Shown: one piece after another, positions 42,553 through 50,808 of the stretch
How positions within the stretch are numbered: the stretch's first letter is position 1
How the letters are laid out: each line of letters opens with the position of its first letter
Origin: Sphaerisporangium rufum
GTDB taxonomy: Bacteria; Actinomycetota; Actinomycetes; Streptosporangiales; Streptosporangiaceae
Reading direction: 5' to 3'
DNA: 64,000 nucleotides
Assembly: GCF_016863395.1 (NCBI RefSeq)
Contig: NZ_BOOU01000074.1
Coordinates: 1 to 64,000, forward strand
The notes under the pieces: model-generated
Seen by the model: only the letters and a program-made list of their open reading frames with translations
The model's database searches: none
What the model was told of the DNA's origin: nothing
Program-made: the position numbers and the translations under genes

Positions 42553-43268
42553 CCACCGCGACCCTGACCGGCGAGCCGGCCCTGACACGGGCGGTGCCGC
42601 GGCTGGCGGCGTTCAAGATCGCGGCATACCTGCGGTCGCACCGGGTGGTCCAGCCGTTCCTCGGACTGCTGGTCGTGATCATCGTCCTGTACTCGACCCG
42701 GGCACCCGCCGGCCAGGAACTGCCCGCCTACGCGGACTCGGCCGCGATGCTCGTGCCGGTGCTCGCCTGGGCGGCCCGCGGCCTGCTGGACGCCGAACCC
42801 GACGTGCAGCGGCTCATCTCCATGACGGCCGCCGGCCGGCCGGGCCGGGAGGTCGCGGCCGGGCTGCTGGCCGCCGGCGCGGTCGCCGGCACGCTGGCCG
42901 CCCTGGCGGTCGCGGTCCCGCTCGGCATCGGATTCGCCGCGTTCCCCGGCCCGGCGACGATCGTGGGCGGGCTGGCGCTCCATCTGCTCTCGTTGGTGGC
43001 CGGGGTGGCGCTCGGCGCGCTGACCAGCCGGCCGATCCTGCGCGACCCGGCCACTTCGGCGCTGGCCCTGCTCGGTGGGTACGCAGGCGTCCTGCTGCTC
43101 GGCCTGGTCCCGGTGCCCTGGCTCACCGTCCCGGTGCTCGGCTGGATCCGGGCGGCCGGACGTCCGGACTTCCTGACCGCCGGGCTGCCCGGGCCGGCCG
43201 CGATCACCGTGGTGTGGTGCGCCCTCGCCCTGCTGGCCTACACCCGGCTGCGCCGCACCCGCCCCTGA
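42549..43268 (+). CDS. ABC transporter membrane protein
   Basis: A 239-residue membrane protein with about six hydrophobic segments (for example FLGLLVVIIVLYS and LLAAGAVAGTLAALAVAVPL). It has no conserved motif beyond ABC-2-like organisation. ATG 42549 overlaps the ATPase stop by 4 bases and GAAGGAG precedes it. Together they form a minimal two-gene exporter, perhaps for a lipid, small peptide or antibiotic. The gene is convergent with the small WXG-like gene, 6 bp away. Confidence 0.8.
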   Translation: MTTATLTGEPALTRAVPRLAAFKIAAYLRSHRVVQPFLGLLVVIIVLYSTRAPAGQELPAYADSAAMLVPVLAWAARGLLDAEPDVQRLISMTAAGRPGREVAAGLLAAGAVAGTLAALAVAVPLGIGFAAFPGPATIVGGLALHLLSLVAGVALGALTSRPILRDPATSALALLGGYAGVLLLGLVPVPWLTVPVLGWIRAAGRPDFLTAGLPGPAAITVVWCALALLAYTRLRRTRP

Positions 43269-43274
43269 CCGGTG

Positions 43275-43592
43275 TCAGTCCGGGAAGCCCATCGTCGACC
43301 GCCGCTCGGCCTCCCGGTAGTTCTCGCCCGCCTTCCGCAGCGCCGGGCCGTGGCGCTCCTTCAGCAACGCCTCCAGGAACGCCAGCGCCGACTCGATGGC
43401 CGCCAGCCGCGGCCCGTGCTGCTCGCGGTACGCGCGCCCGTACTCGTCGTCGCCCACCGCCACCCGCACCCGCGCGGCCACGTCGGCGAACCGCTCCCGC
43501 GCCGCGCCCGCCGACCGGCCGAGCTCCTCCACCTCGCGTTCGAGCACCCGCAGGTGCTCCACCTCCACCACCAGGCGTTCGTCGGACGTCAT
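43275..43592 (-). CDS. small helical WXG100-like protein of unknown function
   Basis: A 105-residue, almost entirely helical protein: RLVVEVEHLRVLEREVEELG, then AARERFADVAARVRVAV, then LAAIESALAFLEALLKERHG. Size and helix-turn-helix hairpin shape resemble ESX/WXG100 partner proteins, but no W-x-G motif is present; an ESX-associated (EspC/DUF2563-like) role is possible. It lies 68 bp downstream of the giant WXG-like protein gene on the same strand, so it may be a chaperone, secretion partner or immunity protein for it. All of these are inferences from position. Confidence 0.55.
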   Translation of the reverse strand: MTSDERLVVEVEHLRVLEREVEELGRSAGAARERFADVAARVRVAVGDDEYGRAYREQHGPRLAAIESALAFLEALLKERHGPALRKAGENYREAERRSTMGFPD

Positions 43593-43660
43593 CCCGGCCC
43601 CCGTGCCCTTCGACCAAGCCGATCTCCCATGCCAGCCTACTCATCCAGGCGCCGGCCTCG

Positions 43661-46600
43661 TCATCCCGCGAGGCGGAACAGCCTGATCACGTCCTCGGGC
43701 CGGATCCGTTCACCGGAGTCCGAGTCGGGGTGACGTCCTCGCGCGATCTCCTCGGCCGCCTGGCCGGAGAACGCGAGCCGCGCCCCGGACTCCGGCTGCT
43801 CGACCGTGATGCGCATCCCGCCCTCGCGCCGCCCGCCGAACAGGGCGGAGGACGGCGTCGCCGGCTCGGCGGAAACCTGGTAACCATGCCCCGCGAACGG
43901 GATCCGGTACCGGCGGCCGGCCTGGAGCGCGCCGAGCTCGTACAGCCGGGCGAGCGCGCGCAGTGGCGCCGCGACCGCCTGATCACCGAGGCCGGGCCCG
44001 GGTCCGTCCCCTGCCCCGACACCGAGATCCTCCGGACGGACATCGCCGAAGATGATCGCGTCGCGTACCGGATCGAGGTATCCGGGCCCACGCAACGTAT
44101 AGGACATCCAGGATGTGGCCATCCTGAGCCCGTGATGCGCGGCGCCACCCTCCTCCAGCACCGGAATGGTCCGCACGACCCGCGAGTGCGCGACCAGGTC
44201 GTCCGCGGGCGCCGGCGGCGCGGGGGCATAGACTGCCACCGGCTTTCCTTCGGCGAGGTGAACGAACACCGGCCGCCCTCCCCCCTCGTGCCGCCACAGC
44301 TCGGATCTGCGCAGGCCGGCGCCGTGTGGATCCGCGCGGACGAAGCCCGCCGCCCTCATCCGCGACGACTCGATGGTCCCGCTCATCAGAGCGGACCCGA
44401 TCCCGCCCGGACCGTCCGGCGAAGCGATCGGTCCCAGCCGGTACAGGAACGACCGGGCGACCCGCCTGCCGCCGGTCCCCTGCTCCGCCACGTCCAGCTG
44501 GATGGCATGGTCGTCCCGGTGACGCGTCATGCGGAACCCGACGATCTCCTCGTCCGGTTGTCGCAGCGGGGCGTACAGCCGTGGCGGATGGCCGGTGTCG
44601 ACCAGGACGTCGCCCATCCTGGTCATCGGCCCGCCGAACCGTTCGTCGGCGGAGTCCAGCAGGCGCGGGTCGATATCGGTGACCTCGCCGATGATCCGGG
44701 TGGCGGCGGCGGTGGTCTCGGCGGACGGCGGCGCGCCAAGGTACCGCGCGGCGCGCTGGTGCAGGGCCGCGTCCCCTCGTGGCGATCCGTGCTCCGGCGC
44801 ACCACCGGTCAGCGAGACCAGGCGGGCCAGCCGGTCGACCATCGCCGCCGTCGGCCCGCCGCCATCGGGCAGACCGAGCACCTGCGCCGTCCGCTCGCGG
44901 AACCGGGTGGCATCCGGAGCGGTGCCGCCCAGGCCCATGTCCCACATCTCGCCGAGGTCACGCAGCCGGGAAAGGTATCCCCCCCGGTAAGTGTGGTTGC
45001 GCCGGGTTTCGTAGATCTGGCTGGCGGCCTCGATCAGTTTCTCGGTGTATCGCAGGTGCTCGACGGTCAACTTCTCCCTGGGCACCGCGGGGAACAGGCG
45101 GTCCAGGTGGTCGACCAGCATGATCCGGTCGAGCAGTGTCCCCGTCGCCGGCTTGAGATCCGCCATGAGGGAGTCGATCAACGCTGGGACCTGAAGAGCC
45201 TCCCGACTGTGATCGATCCGCCAGGGGGTCGGCTCGATGGCGGCGGCCGCCGGGTAGGGCACCCGGTGCTCCTCATCGCCGATCCCCGACGTCCGGGCGC
45301 GTGCGGCGAGGTCTTCGATGTGGCGATCCCGCAACGAGGCCACCGGCGGCACCTCGTTGCCGAGCGGGTCCTGGGTGCCTATCCGTCCGAAGGACTGCCT
45401 GGTGACTCCCATCAGCGTGGCGTCGGCCCGGACACCGGGGGCGGTGAGGGATCCGCGACCCCGGATACCCGCCTCGGCGTATTCGTCCGGCAGCCACAGA
45501 TGGTGGGCGATCTCGTGGGCGTAGACGCTCAGCGGCATGTCCGCGTACCAGAGGTCCATGTGCGCGCGCTCGCCTGCACCGTTGCCCCTGCCCGGGCTGA
45601 CCTCGACCAGGGGCTTCAGCCTCGCCTGCACCGCCTCGACCCGGACGTGCAGCTGGGAGCCGTCCGGGAGCCGGTGCTGGAAGTTGAAATAGCGGTCCAC
45701 CGCCTGCCGGGCCTTCTCCAGCACACCGATGTCCGACAGGCGTAGCCGCACCTTGAACTCGGTGACCGGGCGCACCGACCCATCGGCCCCCTGGAGGTCG
45801 AACCGCCGGACGGAGATCTCAGAGCTTCCCGTCCGCGTGTCGATCCGGTGCCACGGTGCCACGTCCTTCGGCAGCCCGGCCCACTCACTGGGATAGGCGG
45901 GTCTCTCCTCTGCCTCGATCACATGGGCATGGCGCCCGCGTAGCACGGCGGTCTGATCGTCGTCGAGAATCCATCTCACCGGCACCCGGCCGTCGATCTC
46001 ACGCGTCGGGGCCGGCGCGGCACCGTCCGGCCGGGCGGCGATCCCGCCGACGTCCCCCCGAGGCCGGTTCGGGGCGCCGGGACCGTCCGGCGTCCCGGCC
46101 ACGCCGGTGAAGATCTTCTTGATGCGTCCCAGCCATGATGGCGGGACGTCGCCGGCCGGGCGCCCGTGGGCACGCTCCGAGCTCGCCGCCGCGCCGTCCC
46201 AGTGGTGATCACCCGGTGGAGCGGGAGCCATGGAAGCCGGTGAGGGCGCCGCCTCACCTCCACCCGGCACCGGGCGGCCCCCGTTGATCAGCTCGTCGAT
46301 CCGGTGTCCCGCGCCGGTGGCCGGATCCGTCGCGGTGCGGTGCGGTGCGGGTGCGCCGGACAGGCCGGCGGGTACCGTCCCCGCCAGCACCGGATCGGCC
46401 AGGTGCGGCGCCGGCCCGGATGCCCGGCCCTGCGCCCCGGCGGCATCCGCCCATGTCAGGCCGGCGCCGTGCCCCGACGGCGCGGGCTCCCCGTTCAGGG
46501 GCGGCGGCCGGCCCGCGGTGGACGCCTGTGCGGCGTCCGCACCGGTCAGGGCGGCCGGATGCGTGCCCGGGCCGGCCGCCGGGCGGCGGCTTTCCGGCGG

Positions 46601-48073
46601 CGCGCCGGATCCGTCCTCGGGGAGGTGCGGCCGGGCGGGCGGTGAACCGGCAGCCGGCGGCCGGCCGTCCGAGACCGGCCCGTGCTGATCCGGCGGCGCG
46701 TGCTGCACCGCCGGCGCCGGGGTGTCCCCGGAGCCGGACCTTGCCGGTGGCTCGGCCTCGGGTACGGCGGAATCGCGAGGTGCCGCGGCCGGGCGGCCGG
46801 ACGGTTCGGTTCCGGCGGTCCGCGCGGCGGCCGGCCCACCATTCCGGCCCTGGTCCGGGTCTCCGGCTGCGGACGGCCGGGCCGGGCCGTCAGGTTCGCC
46901 GTGGCTTACCCCCACGACGGAGCCCACCCGCCCGGCAGGGTCGTCGCGCAGGACCGGACCTTCCCGCAGGACCGGACCTTCCCGCACGACCGGACCTTCC
47001 CGCACGACCGGACCTTCCCGCACGACCGGACCTTCGTATCCGGCGAGGGCGGAGGTACCGGGCGGGGTATCCGACCCTCCGGGCGGCCGCCCGGCGGACG
47101 GACCGGCCGGGTCCGCCCGCTGACCCAGGTCCGGAGCCTTGATCACCGGCGGCTTGTCGCCGTCGATGCCGTGCAATGGTGTCCCGCCGGCCAGGTCGGT
47201 GTTCTCGTGCCCGCCGACCGGGCCGATGCCGCCGATCACGCCGGAGGACAACGCCTGCAACAGGTGGGCCCTGTCCAGATCACCGCTCAACGCCAGCAAC
47301 GGCACCGCCGCCGCCGCGTTCGACACCCCACCGATGACGGCCTGCCCCGCCACCCCCTGCGAGAACCCCGCCAGCCCCTGATGCGGCAGCCGCGCCGCCG
47401 CCCGCCCGAGACCGGCGAACAATGCCCCACCCGCCGCACCCGCCGCCGTCGACGTCCCGACCGACGCCCAATCGAATTCTCCCGGCCGGCGCAACCCCCA
47501 CGGCGTCATCTGCGCCGCCTGCACCCCGAGATCCATCCCCCCCGACACCACACCGAACTTCACCATCGCCATCAGCACCTGCCGCCGCAACCGCTCCAGC
47601 GCCAACCGGGTCAACACGATCCGCGGCTGCACCATCGTCCAGCCCGCCGGATTCCATGCCAGCGCCACCAACGACACCGCCAGCGCGAACAACGACACCC
47701 ATGTCATCCACCGCGTGTACTGCATCCGCACCGCATGCTCGCGCAGCGCCGCCGCCTCATCCGCCGCCGCCGCGGCGATCAACTCGACGAACTCCCCGAC
47801 CGTCGGAGCAGCACCCCGCTCACCACCAAGCCCCTGCCACACCGCCGCGAACCGATCGCGAGCCGTCCCATCCCAGGCATCCGACTCCAGCAACCGGTCC
47901 ACCCGGGCCGCACCATCGACCTGCAGCTCCGATACCGACCTCGAACACTCCGCCAGCTCGTCCGCACACCCGGCCAGCCCCTCCGGCTCCGCCTCCGGGT
48001 ACACACCCCCCACCAGCCACGGCACGAGGGACCGCACGGGCTCCGGAAGATCATTGAGGTTCAACCCCGACAC
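43661..48073 (-). CDS. giant WXG100-like protein with metzincin-type zinc-protease motif, copy 1
   Basis: A 1470-residue protein. Residues about 1-110 look like the WXG100-like N-terminal domain of CpnT-type type VII substrates (MSGLNLNDLPEPVRSLVPWL; SDAWDGTARDRFAAVWQGLG). A hydrophobic segment (about 118-150) and an Ala/Gly-rich region follow. Residues about 290-690 form a long Pro/Gly/Ala linker with tandem repeats. A metalloprotease-like region has HEIAHHLWLPDEY (first His is residue 853) and a Met-turn-like TLMG. The last 450 residues match nothing I know. Toxin or surface protease activity is plausible but unproven. The start is GTG with a GGGGGG site. It is paralogous to 50790-55451. 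Confidence 0.75.
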   Translation of the reverse strand: MSGLNLNDLPEPVRSLVPWLVGGVYPEAEPEGLAGCADELAECSRSVSELQVDGAARVDRLLESDAWDGTARDRFAAVWQGLGGERGAAPTVGEFVELIAAAAADEAAALREHAVRMQYTRWMTWVSLFALAVSLVALAWNPAGWTMVQPRIVLTRLALERLRRQVLMAMVKFGVVSGGMDLGVQAAQMTPWGLRRPGEFDWASVGTSTAAGAAGGALFAGLGRAAARLPHQGLAGFSQGVAGQAVIGGVSNAAAAVPLLALSGDLDRAHLLQALSSGVIGGIGPVGGHENTDLAGGTPLHGIDGDKPPVIKAPDLGQRADPAGPSAGRPPGGSDTPPGTSALAGYEGPVVREGPVVREGPVVREGPVLREGPVLRDDPAGRVGSVVGVSHGEPDGPARPSAAGDPDQGRNGGPAAARTAGTEPSGRPAAAPRDSAVPEAEPPARSGSGDTPAPAVQHAPPDQHGPVSDGRPPAAGSPPARPHLPEDGSGAPPESRRPAAGPGTHPAALTGADAAQASTAGRPPPLNGEPAPSGHGAGLTWADAAGAQGRASGPAPHLADPVLAGTVPAGLSGAPAPHRTATDPATGAGHRIDELINGGRPVPGGGEAAPSPASMAPAPPGDHHWDGAAASSERAHGRPAGDVPPSWLGRIKKIFTGVAGTPDGPGAPNRPRGDVGGIAARPDGAAPAPTREIDGRVPVRWILDDDQTAVLRGRHAHVIEAEERPAYPSEWAGLPKDVAPWHRIDTRTGSSEISVRRFDLQGADGSVRPVTEFKVRLRLSDIGVLEKARQAVDRYFNFQHRLPDGSQLHVRVEAVQARLKPLVEVSPGRGNGAGERAHMDLWYADMPLSVYAHEIAHHLWLPDEYAEAGIRGRGSLTAPGVRADATLMGVTRQSFGRIGTQDPLGNEVPPVASLRDRHIEDLAARARTSGIGDEEHRVPYPAAAAIEPTPWRIDHSREALQVPALIDSLMADLKPATGTLLDRIMLVDHLDRLFPAVPREKLTVEHLRYTEKLIEAASQIYETRRNHTYRGGYLSRLRDLGEMWDMGLGGTAPDATRFRERTAQVLGLPDGGGPTAAMVDRLARLVSLTGGAPEHGSPRGDAALHQRAARYLGAPPSAETTAAATRIIGEVTDIDPRLLDSADERFGGPMTRMGDVLVDTGHPPRLYAPLRQPDEEIVGFRMTRHRDDHAIQLDVAEQGTGGRRVARSFLYRLGPIASPDGPGGIGSALMSGTIESSRMRAAGFVRADPHGAGLRRSELWRHEGGGRPVFVHLAEGKPVAVYAPAPPAPADDLVAHSRVVRTIPVLEEGGAAHHGLRMATSWMSYTLRGPGYLDPVRDAIIFGDVRPEDLGVGAGDGPGPGLGDQAVAAPLRALARLYELGALQAGRRYRIPFAGHGYQVSAEPATPSSALFGGRREGGMRITVEQPESGARLAFSGQAAEEIARGRHPDSDSGERIRPEDVIRLFRLAG
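46947..47036 (-). repeat. 18-bp coding tandem repeat in giant protein copy 1
   Basis: Five consecutive 18-bp units (46947-46964, 46965-46982, 46983-47000, 47001-47018, 47019-47036) differ by only a base or two. They encode REGPVV/REGPVL repeats in the linker. The second giant protein has no such array at this spot, so this is a recent expansion. Confidence 0.85.
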
Positions 48074-48122
48074 GCGTCACCCCCCCATCCGGCCGCCCGG
48101 CCCGCTGGAGGCCTCGCGCACC

Positions 48123-48181
48123 CCGGGAGCCGCCCCTGGCTCCCGGCTCCGAACCGGCCGAGGCCACCACAGGCCTCGGCC
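48123..48181 (-). promoter_or_regulatory. two strong hairpins in the leader of giant protein copy 1
   Basis: CCGGGAGCC (48123-48131) pairs with GGCTCCCGG (48138-48146), a 9-bp stem with a 6-base loop. GGCCGAGGCC (48156-48165) pairs with GGCCTCGGCC (48172-48181), a 10-bp perfect stem with a 6-base loop. Both lie in the apparent 5' leader of the minus-strand gene starting at 48073. They could act as an attenuator, stabiliser or protein site. There is no T-tract, so a simple terminator is less likely. Confidence 0.55.
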
Positions 48182-48274
48182 ATCGGAGCACCGCCACCCG
48201 ATCCACCCGGCCGACATCCCCGGGCTGGAGGCGGACGTGCCGCAAGCCCTGCCCACCCCGCATATCACGCCCAG

Positions 48275-48286
48275 AAGATCACCCTA
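48275..48286 (-). promoter_or_regulatory. putative -10 box shared with the second giant gene
   Basis: Read on the minus strand this is TAGGGTGATCTT. The paralogous gene has TAAAGTGATCTT at the same relative distance (about 200 bp upstream of its start). TAGGGT and TAAAGT both fit a TANNNT -10 box, so both genes may have similar promoters and roughly 200-base leaders. Confidence 0.4.
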
Positions 48287-48422
48287 TTACGGCGAATACC
48301 GGATAGGGAGTGAAACTCGATCCAGCGGAGGACGCGGCCTGCTCAGCGCCCCGGCCATCCCGCCGGCGAATCCGAAAGCCCGCCGGCCGTCGCGCATGCG
48401 GACCTTCGCGGAACAGGGCAGC

Positions 48423-50714
48423 ATGGCGGACGTGCCCGTCGACAACTCCGCCGCCCGCCCGGATCCCGAGCCGCCACATGTCGTTTACCGGTCCGGCGCC
48501 ACTCACTCACCAGTGCATCCGCATGGGCGGTTCGAGCTGACCGTCACCTCCTCCGGGCAGGCGCGGCTACGGCACGACCGGGCCGGCCGGACCCGCGTGT
48601 GGTCGGCTCGGCTGGAAGCGGCCGTCTGGCCGCGGCTGATCGAGGCCCTGCGCGACGCGGTCTTCCCTGATCTGCCGACGGCCCCGCACGTACCCGGCGC
48701 CACCTTGCGCGAGCTGGAGGTGGTGGGCGTCGACCCCGAGGGCACGGCCGTGCTCGACTGGCAGGACCTCGGCGACCCGCAGGTGCGGGAGGTGTTCCGC
48801 ATCCTGGACGCGCTGGTGCGCCAGTGCGGGGACGGCGGCGTGCGGGCGACCGTGGACGAGCTGCCCAGCGTCGTGCACGACGTTCGCCGGGACGGCGGCG
48901 AGGAGCCGGCGGCCGGCCCCGGCGCGGCCGCGTTCGGATCGGTCGCCGGTGCGCCGGTGCTGGCGCTGGCCGGCCCGGATCTGGATCTCACCCTGCTGGA
49001 GGTGCCGGACGGACGGGTGCGCGAGCGGCAGCCGCTGGAGCGGCCGGCCCACGCGGTGCTCCTCGGCCGCGCGGGCGAGCGGGATCTGCTGGCGCTGGCC
49101 GGCGAGGATCGGGTGATCCGAATGTGGGACGCCCGCACCGGGGCGGCCCTGGCCGCCCGGGAGGGGCACGACGGTTCGGTCCGTTCGGTGGCCGCCATCA
49201 CCGCGCGCGGGTCGGCGCTCGCGTTCTCGGCCGGCGGCGACGGGGTCCTGGCCTGGGACCTCGGCTCGGGTGCGGATCTCGGCCGGCCGGCGGGGAAGAC
49301 CGGCGCGGTCAATGCGCTGTGCGCGGGCCGGGCCGGTGAGACGAGCCTGCTCGTCGCCGGCTGCGAGGACGGCACGGTCCATGTCTGGGACATCGCCACC
49401 GGACGGCCGGTGCGGGCGGTGCGGGCGCACGGCGGCTGGGTGAACGCCGTGGCGATCCTGCCGTACGGGCGCGGAGCGCTGATCGCGTCCGGCGGCGCCG
49501 ACGCGACGGTCCGGGTCTGGGACGCGACCACCGGCGCCGCCGTCGCCGAGTGCGCGGGACACCGCGACAGCGTCATGGCGGTCGCGCTCGCCCTGGTGGA
49601 CGGCCGGCCGGTGGTGGCCGCGGCGGCATTCGACGGCACGGTGCGCGCCTTCGACGCCGCGTCCGGCCACCTGGAGCGCACCTGGCACGCCGGCGGTGCC
49701 CGGCCGGCCTGCGTCGCGGTGGCGGACATCGCCGGCCGGCCGGCGGTGGTGGCCGGCTGTGACGACGGGACGGTGCTGCTCTGGAACCTCGCCGGTTCCA
49801 CGGCGCCCCGCGTGCTGGCGGCCGGTTCCGCTCCCTCGGTCGTCGCGGCGATGGCGGCCTGGACCGCCGGAGACCGGACCCTGGTGGCCGCCGGTCACAA
49901 GGATGGCACCCTGCGGTTGTGGGACGCCGCAACCGGCGTGCCGGCCTTCGCCGCGACCGGCCGGGACGGCGCGATCACCTCGGTGGCCTTCAGCATGGCC
50001 GGGGACGCCCTCACCCTCCTTTGCGGCACCGACGACGGCACGGTGGCGGTGCGGGAGATCACCGGCGGCCGGGTGACCGGCGTGCTCACCCCGCACACCG
50101 GCCCGGTCCATTCCCTGGCACTCGCCGGGCCCGCCGGCATCGTGGTCTCCGGTAGCGCCGACGGCACCGTGCGCACCTGGGATGCCGACACCGGACGGCC
50201 GCTGCTACGGCTGCTCGGGCATTCGGCCGGCGTCACCACGGTCGCGACCGGGCAGGTCGGCGGGCGGGCCGTGGTCGCCTCGGCGGGCTATGACCACGAG
50301 GTGCGCACCTGGGACGCGGTCACCGGGGCACCGCTGCTGGCCATGCCCGGCCAGCCCCTGCCGATCTACCGGCTGGCGTTCGGCTCCCTGCACGGGCGGC
50401 CGGTGCTCGCGTCCGGCGGCTATGACGGGCTGATCCGGGTCGTGGACGCCACCTCCGGTGAACAGCTCACCGCGCTGCCCGGCCATCACGGCTTCGTCAC
50501 CGCGCTGCGCCTGGACCCGGGCCCGGACGGCACCACCACGCTGCTGGCCGGCTGCGACGACGGCACGGTGCACGCCTGGCGCCTGCCGGACGGCGAACTT
50601 ATCGGGCAGGCGGCGGCGCCCGGCGTCCCGCTGGCCCTGTCCGCGCTCGCCGGCGGGACGGTCCACGTCGCCCACCCCGGCGGCCTCGCCGCCTGCCGCC
50701 TCGTCAGCCGATGA
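48423..50714 (+). CDS. WD40 repeat protein
   Basis: A 763-residue protein. The first about 170 residues form a separate alpha/beta domain (FELTVTSSGQARLRHDRAGR; LIEALRDAVFPDLP). The rest holds about twelve to fourteen WD40-like repeats such as DGTVHVWDIATGRPVRAVRA, DATVRVWDATTGAAVAECAG and DGTVRTWDADTGRPLLRLLG, enough for two propellers. WD40 propellers scaffold protein complexes; a role in assembling or sensing the flanking giant proteins is inferred from position only. ATG 48423 is chosen because AGGG lies close before it; ATG 48396 is also in frame. The gene has a divergent promoter region with giant protein copy 1 and converges on copy 2. Confidence 0.88.
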   Translation: MADVPVDNSAARPDPEPPHVVYRSGATHSPVHPHGRFELTVTSSGQARLRHDRAGRTRVWSARLEAAVWPRLIEALRDAVFPDLPTAPHVPGATLRELEVVGVDPEGTAVLDWQDLGDPQVREVFRILDALVRQCGDGGVRATVDELPSVVHDVRRDGGEEPAAGPGAAAFGSVAGAPVLALAGPDLDLTLLEVPDGRVRERQPLERPAHAVLLGRAGERDLLALAGEDRVIRMWDARTGAALAAREGHDGSVRSVAAITARGSALAFSAGGDGVLAWDLGSGADLGRPAGKTGAVNALCAGRAGETSLLVAGCEDGTVHVWDIATGRPVRAVRAHGGWVNAVAILPYGRGALIASGGADATVRVWDATTGAAVAECAGHRDSVMAVALALVDGRPVVAAAAFDGTVRAFDAASGHLERTWHAGGARPACVAVADIAGRPAVVAGCDDGTVLLWNLAGSTAPRVLAAGSAPSVVAAMAAWTAGDRTLVAAGHKDGTLRLWDAATGVPAFAATGRDGAITSVAFSMAGDALTLLCGTDDGTVAVREITGGRVTGVLTPHTGPVHSLALAGPAGIVVSGSADGTVRTWDADTGRPLLRLLGHSAGVTTVATGQVGGRAVVASAGYDHEVRTWDAVTGAPLLAMPGQPLPIYRLAFGSLHGRPVLASGGYDGLIRVVDATSGEQLTALPGHHGFVTALRLDPGPDGTTTLLAGCDDGTVHAWRLPDGELIGQAAAPGVPLALSALAGGTVHVAHPGGLAACRLVSR

Positions 50715-50771
50715 GAGCCACCGGGGCGGCCGATCAGGCGGAGACGGTGCGGCTCCAGGAATGTCCGAACG

Positions 50772-50808
50772 CGCGCCGGCCGGCCACCTTCAGCCGCCGG
50801 CCGGCGCG
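50772..50808. terminator. strong bidirectional hairpin between WD40 gene and giant protein copy 2
   Basis: CGCGCCGGCCGG (50772-50783) and CCGGCCGGCGCG (50797-50808) form a perfect 12-bp GC stem with a 13-base loop. It follows the WD40 stop codon by about 60 bp and straddles the stop of the converging giant gene (50790-50792). There is no T-tract on either side, so it may be an I-shaped actinobacterial-type terminator. Confidence 0.6.
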
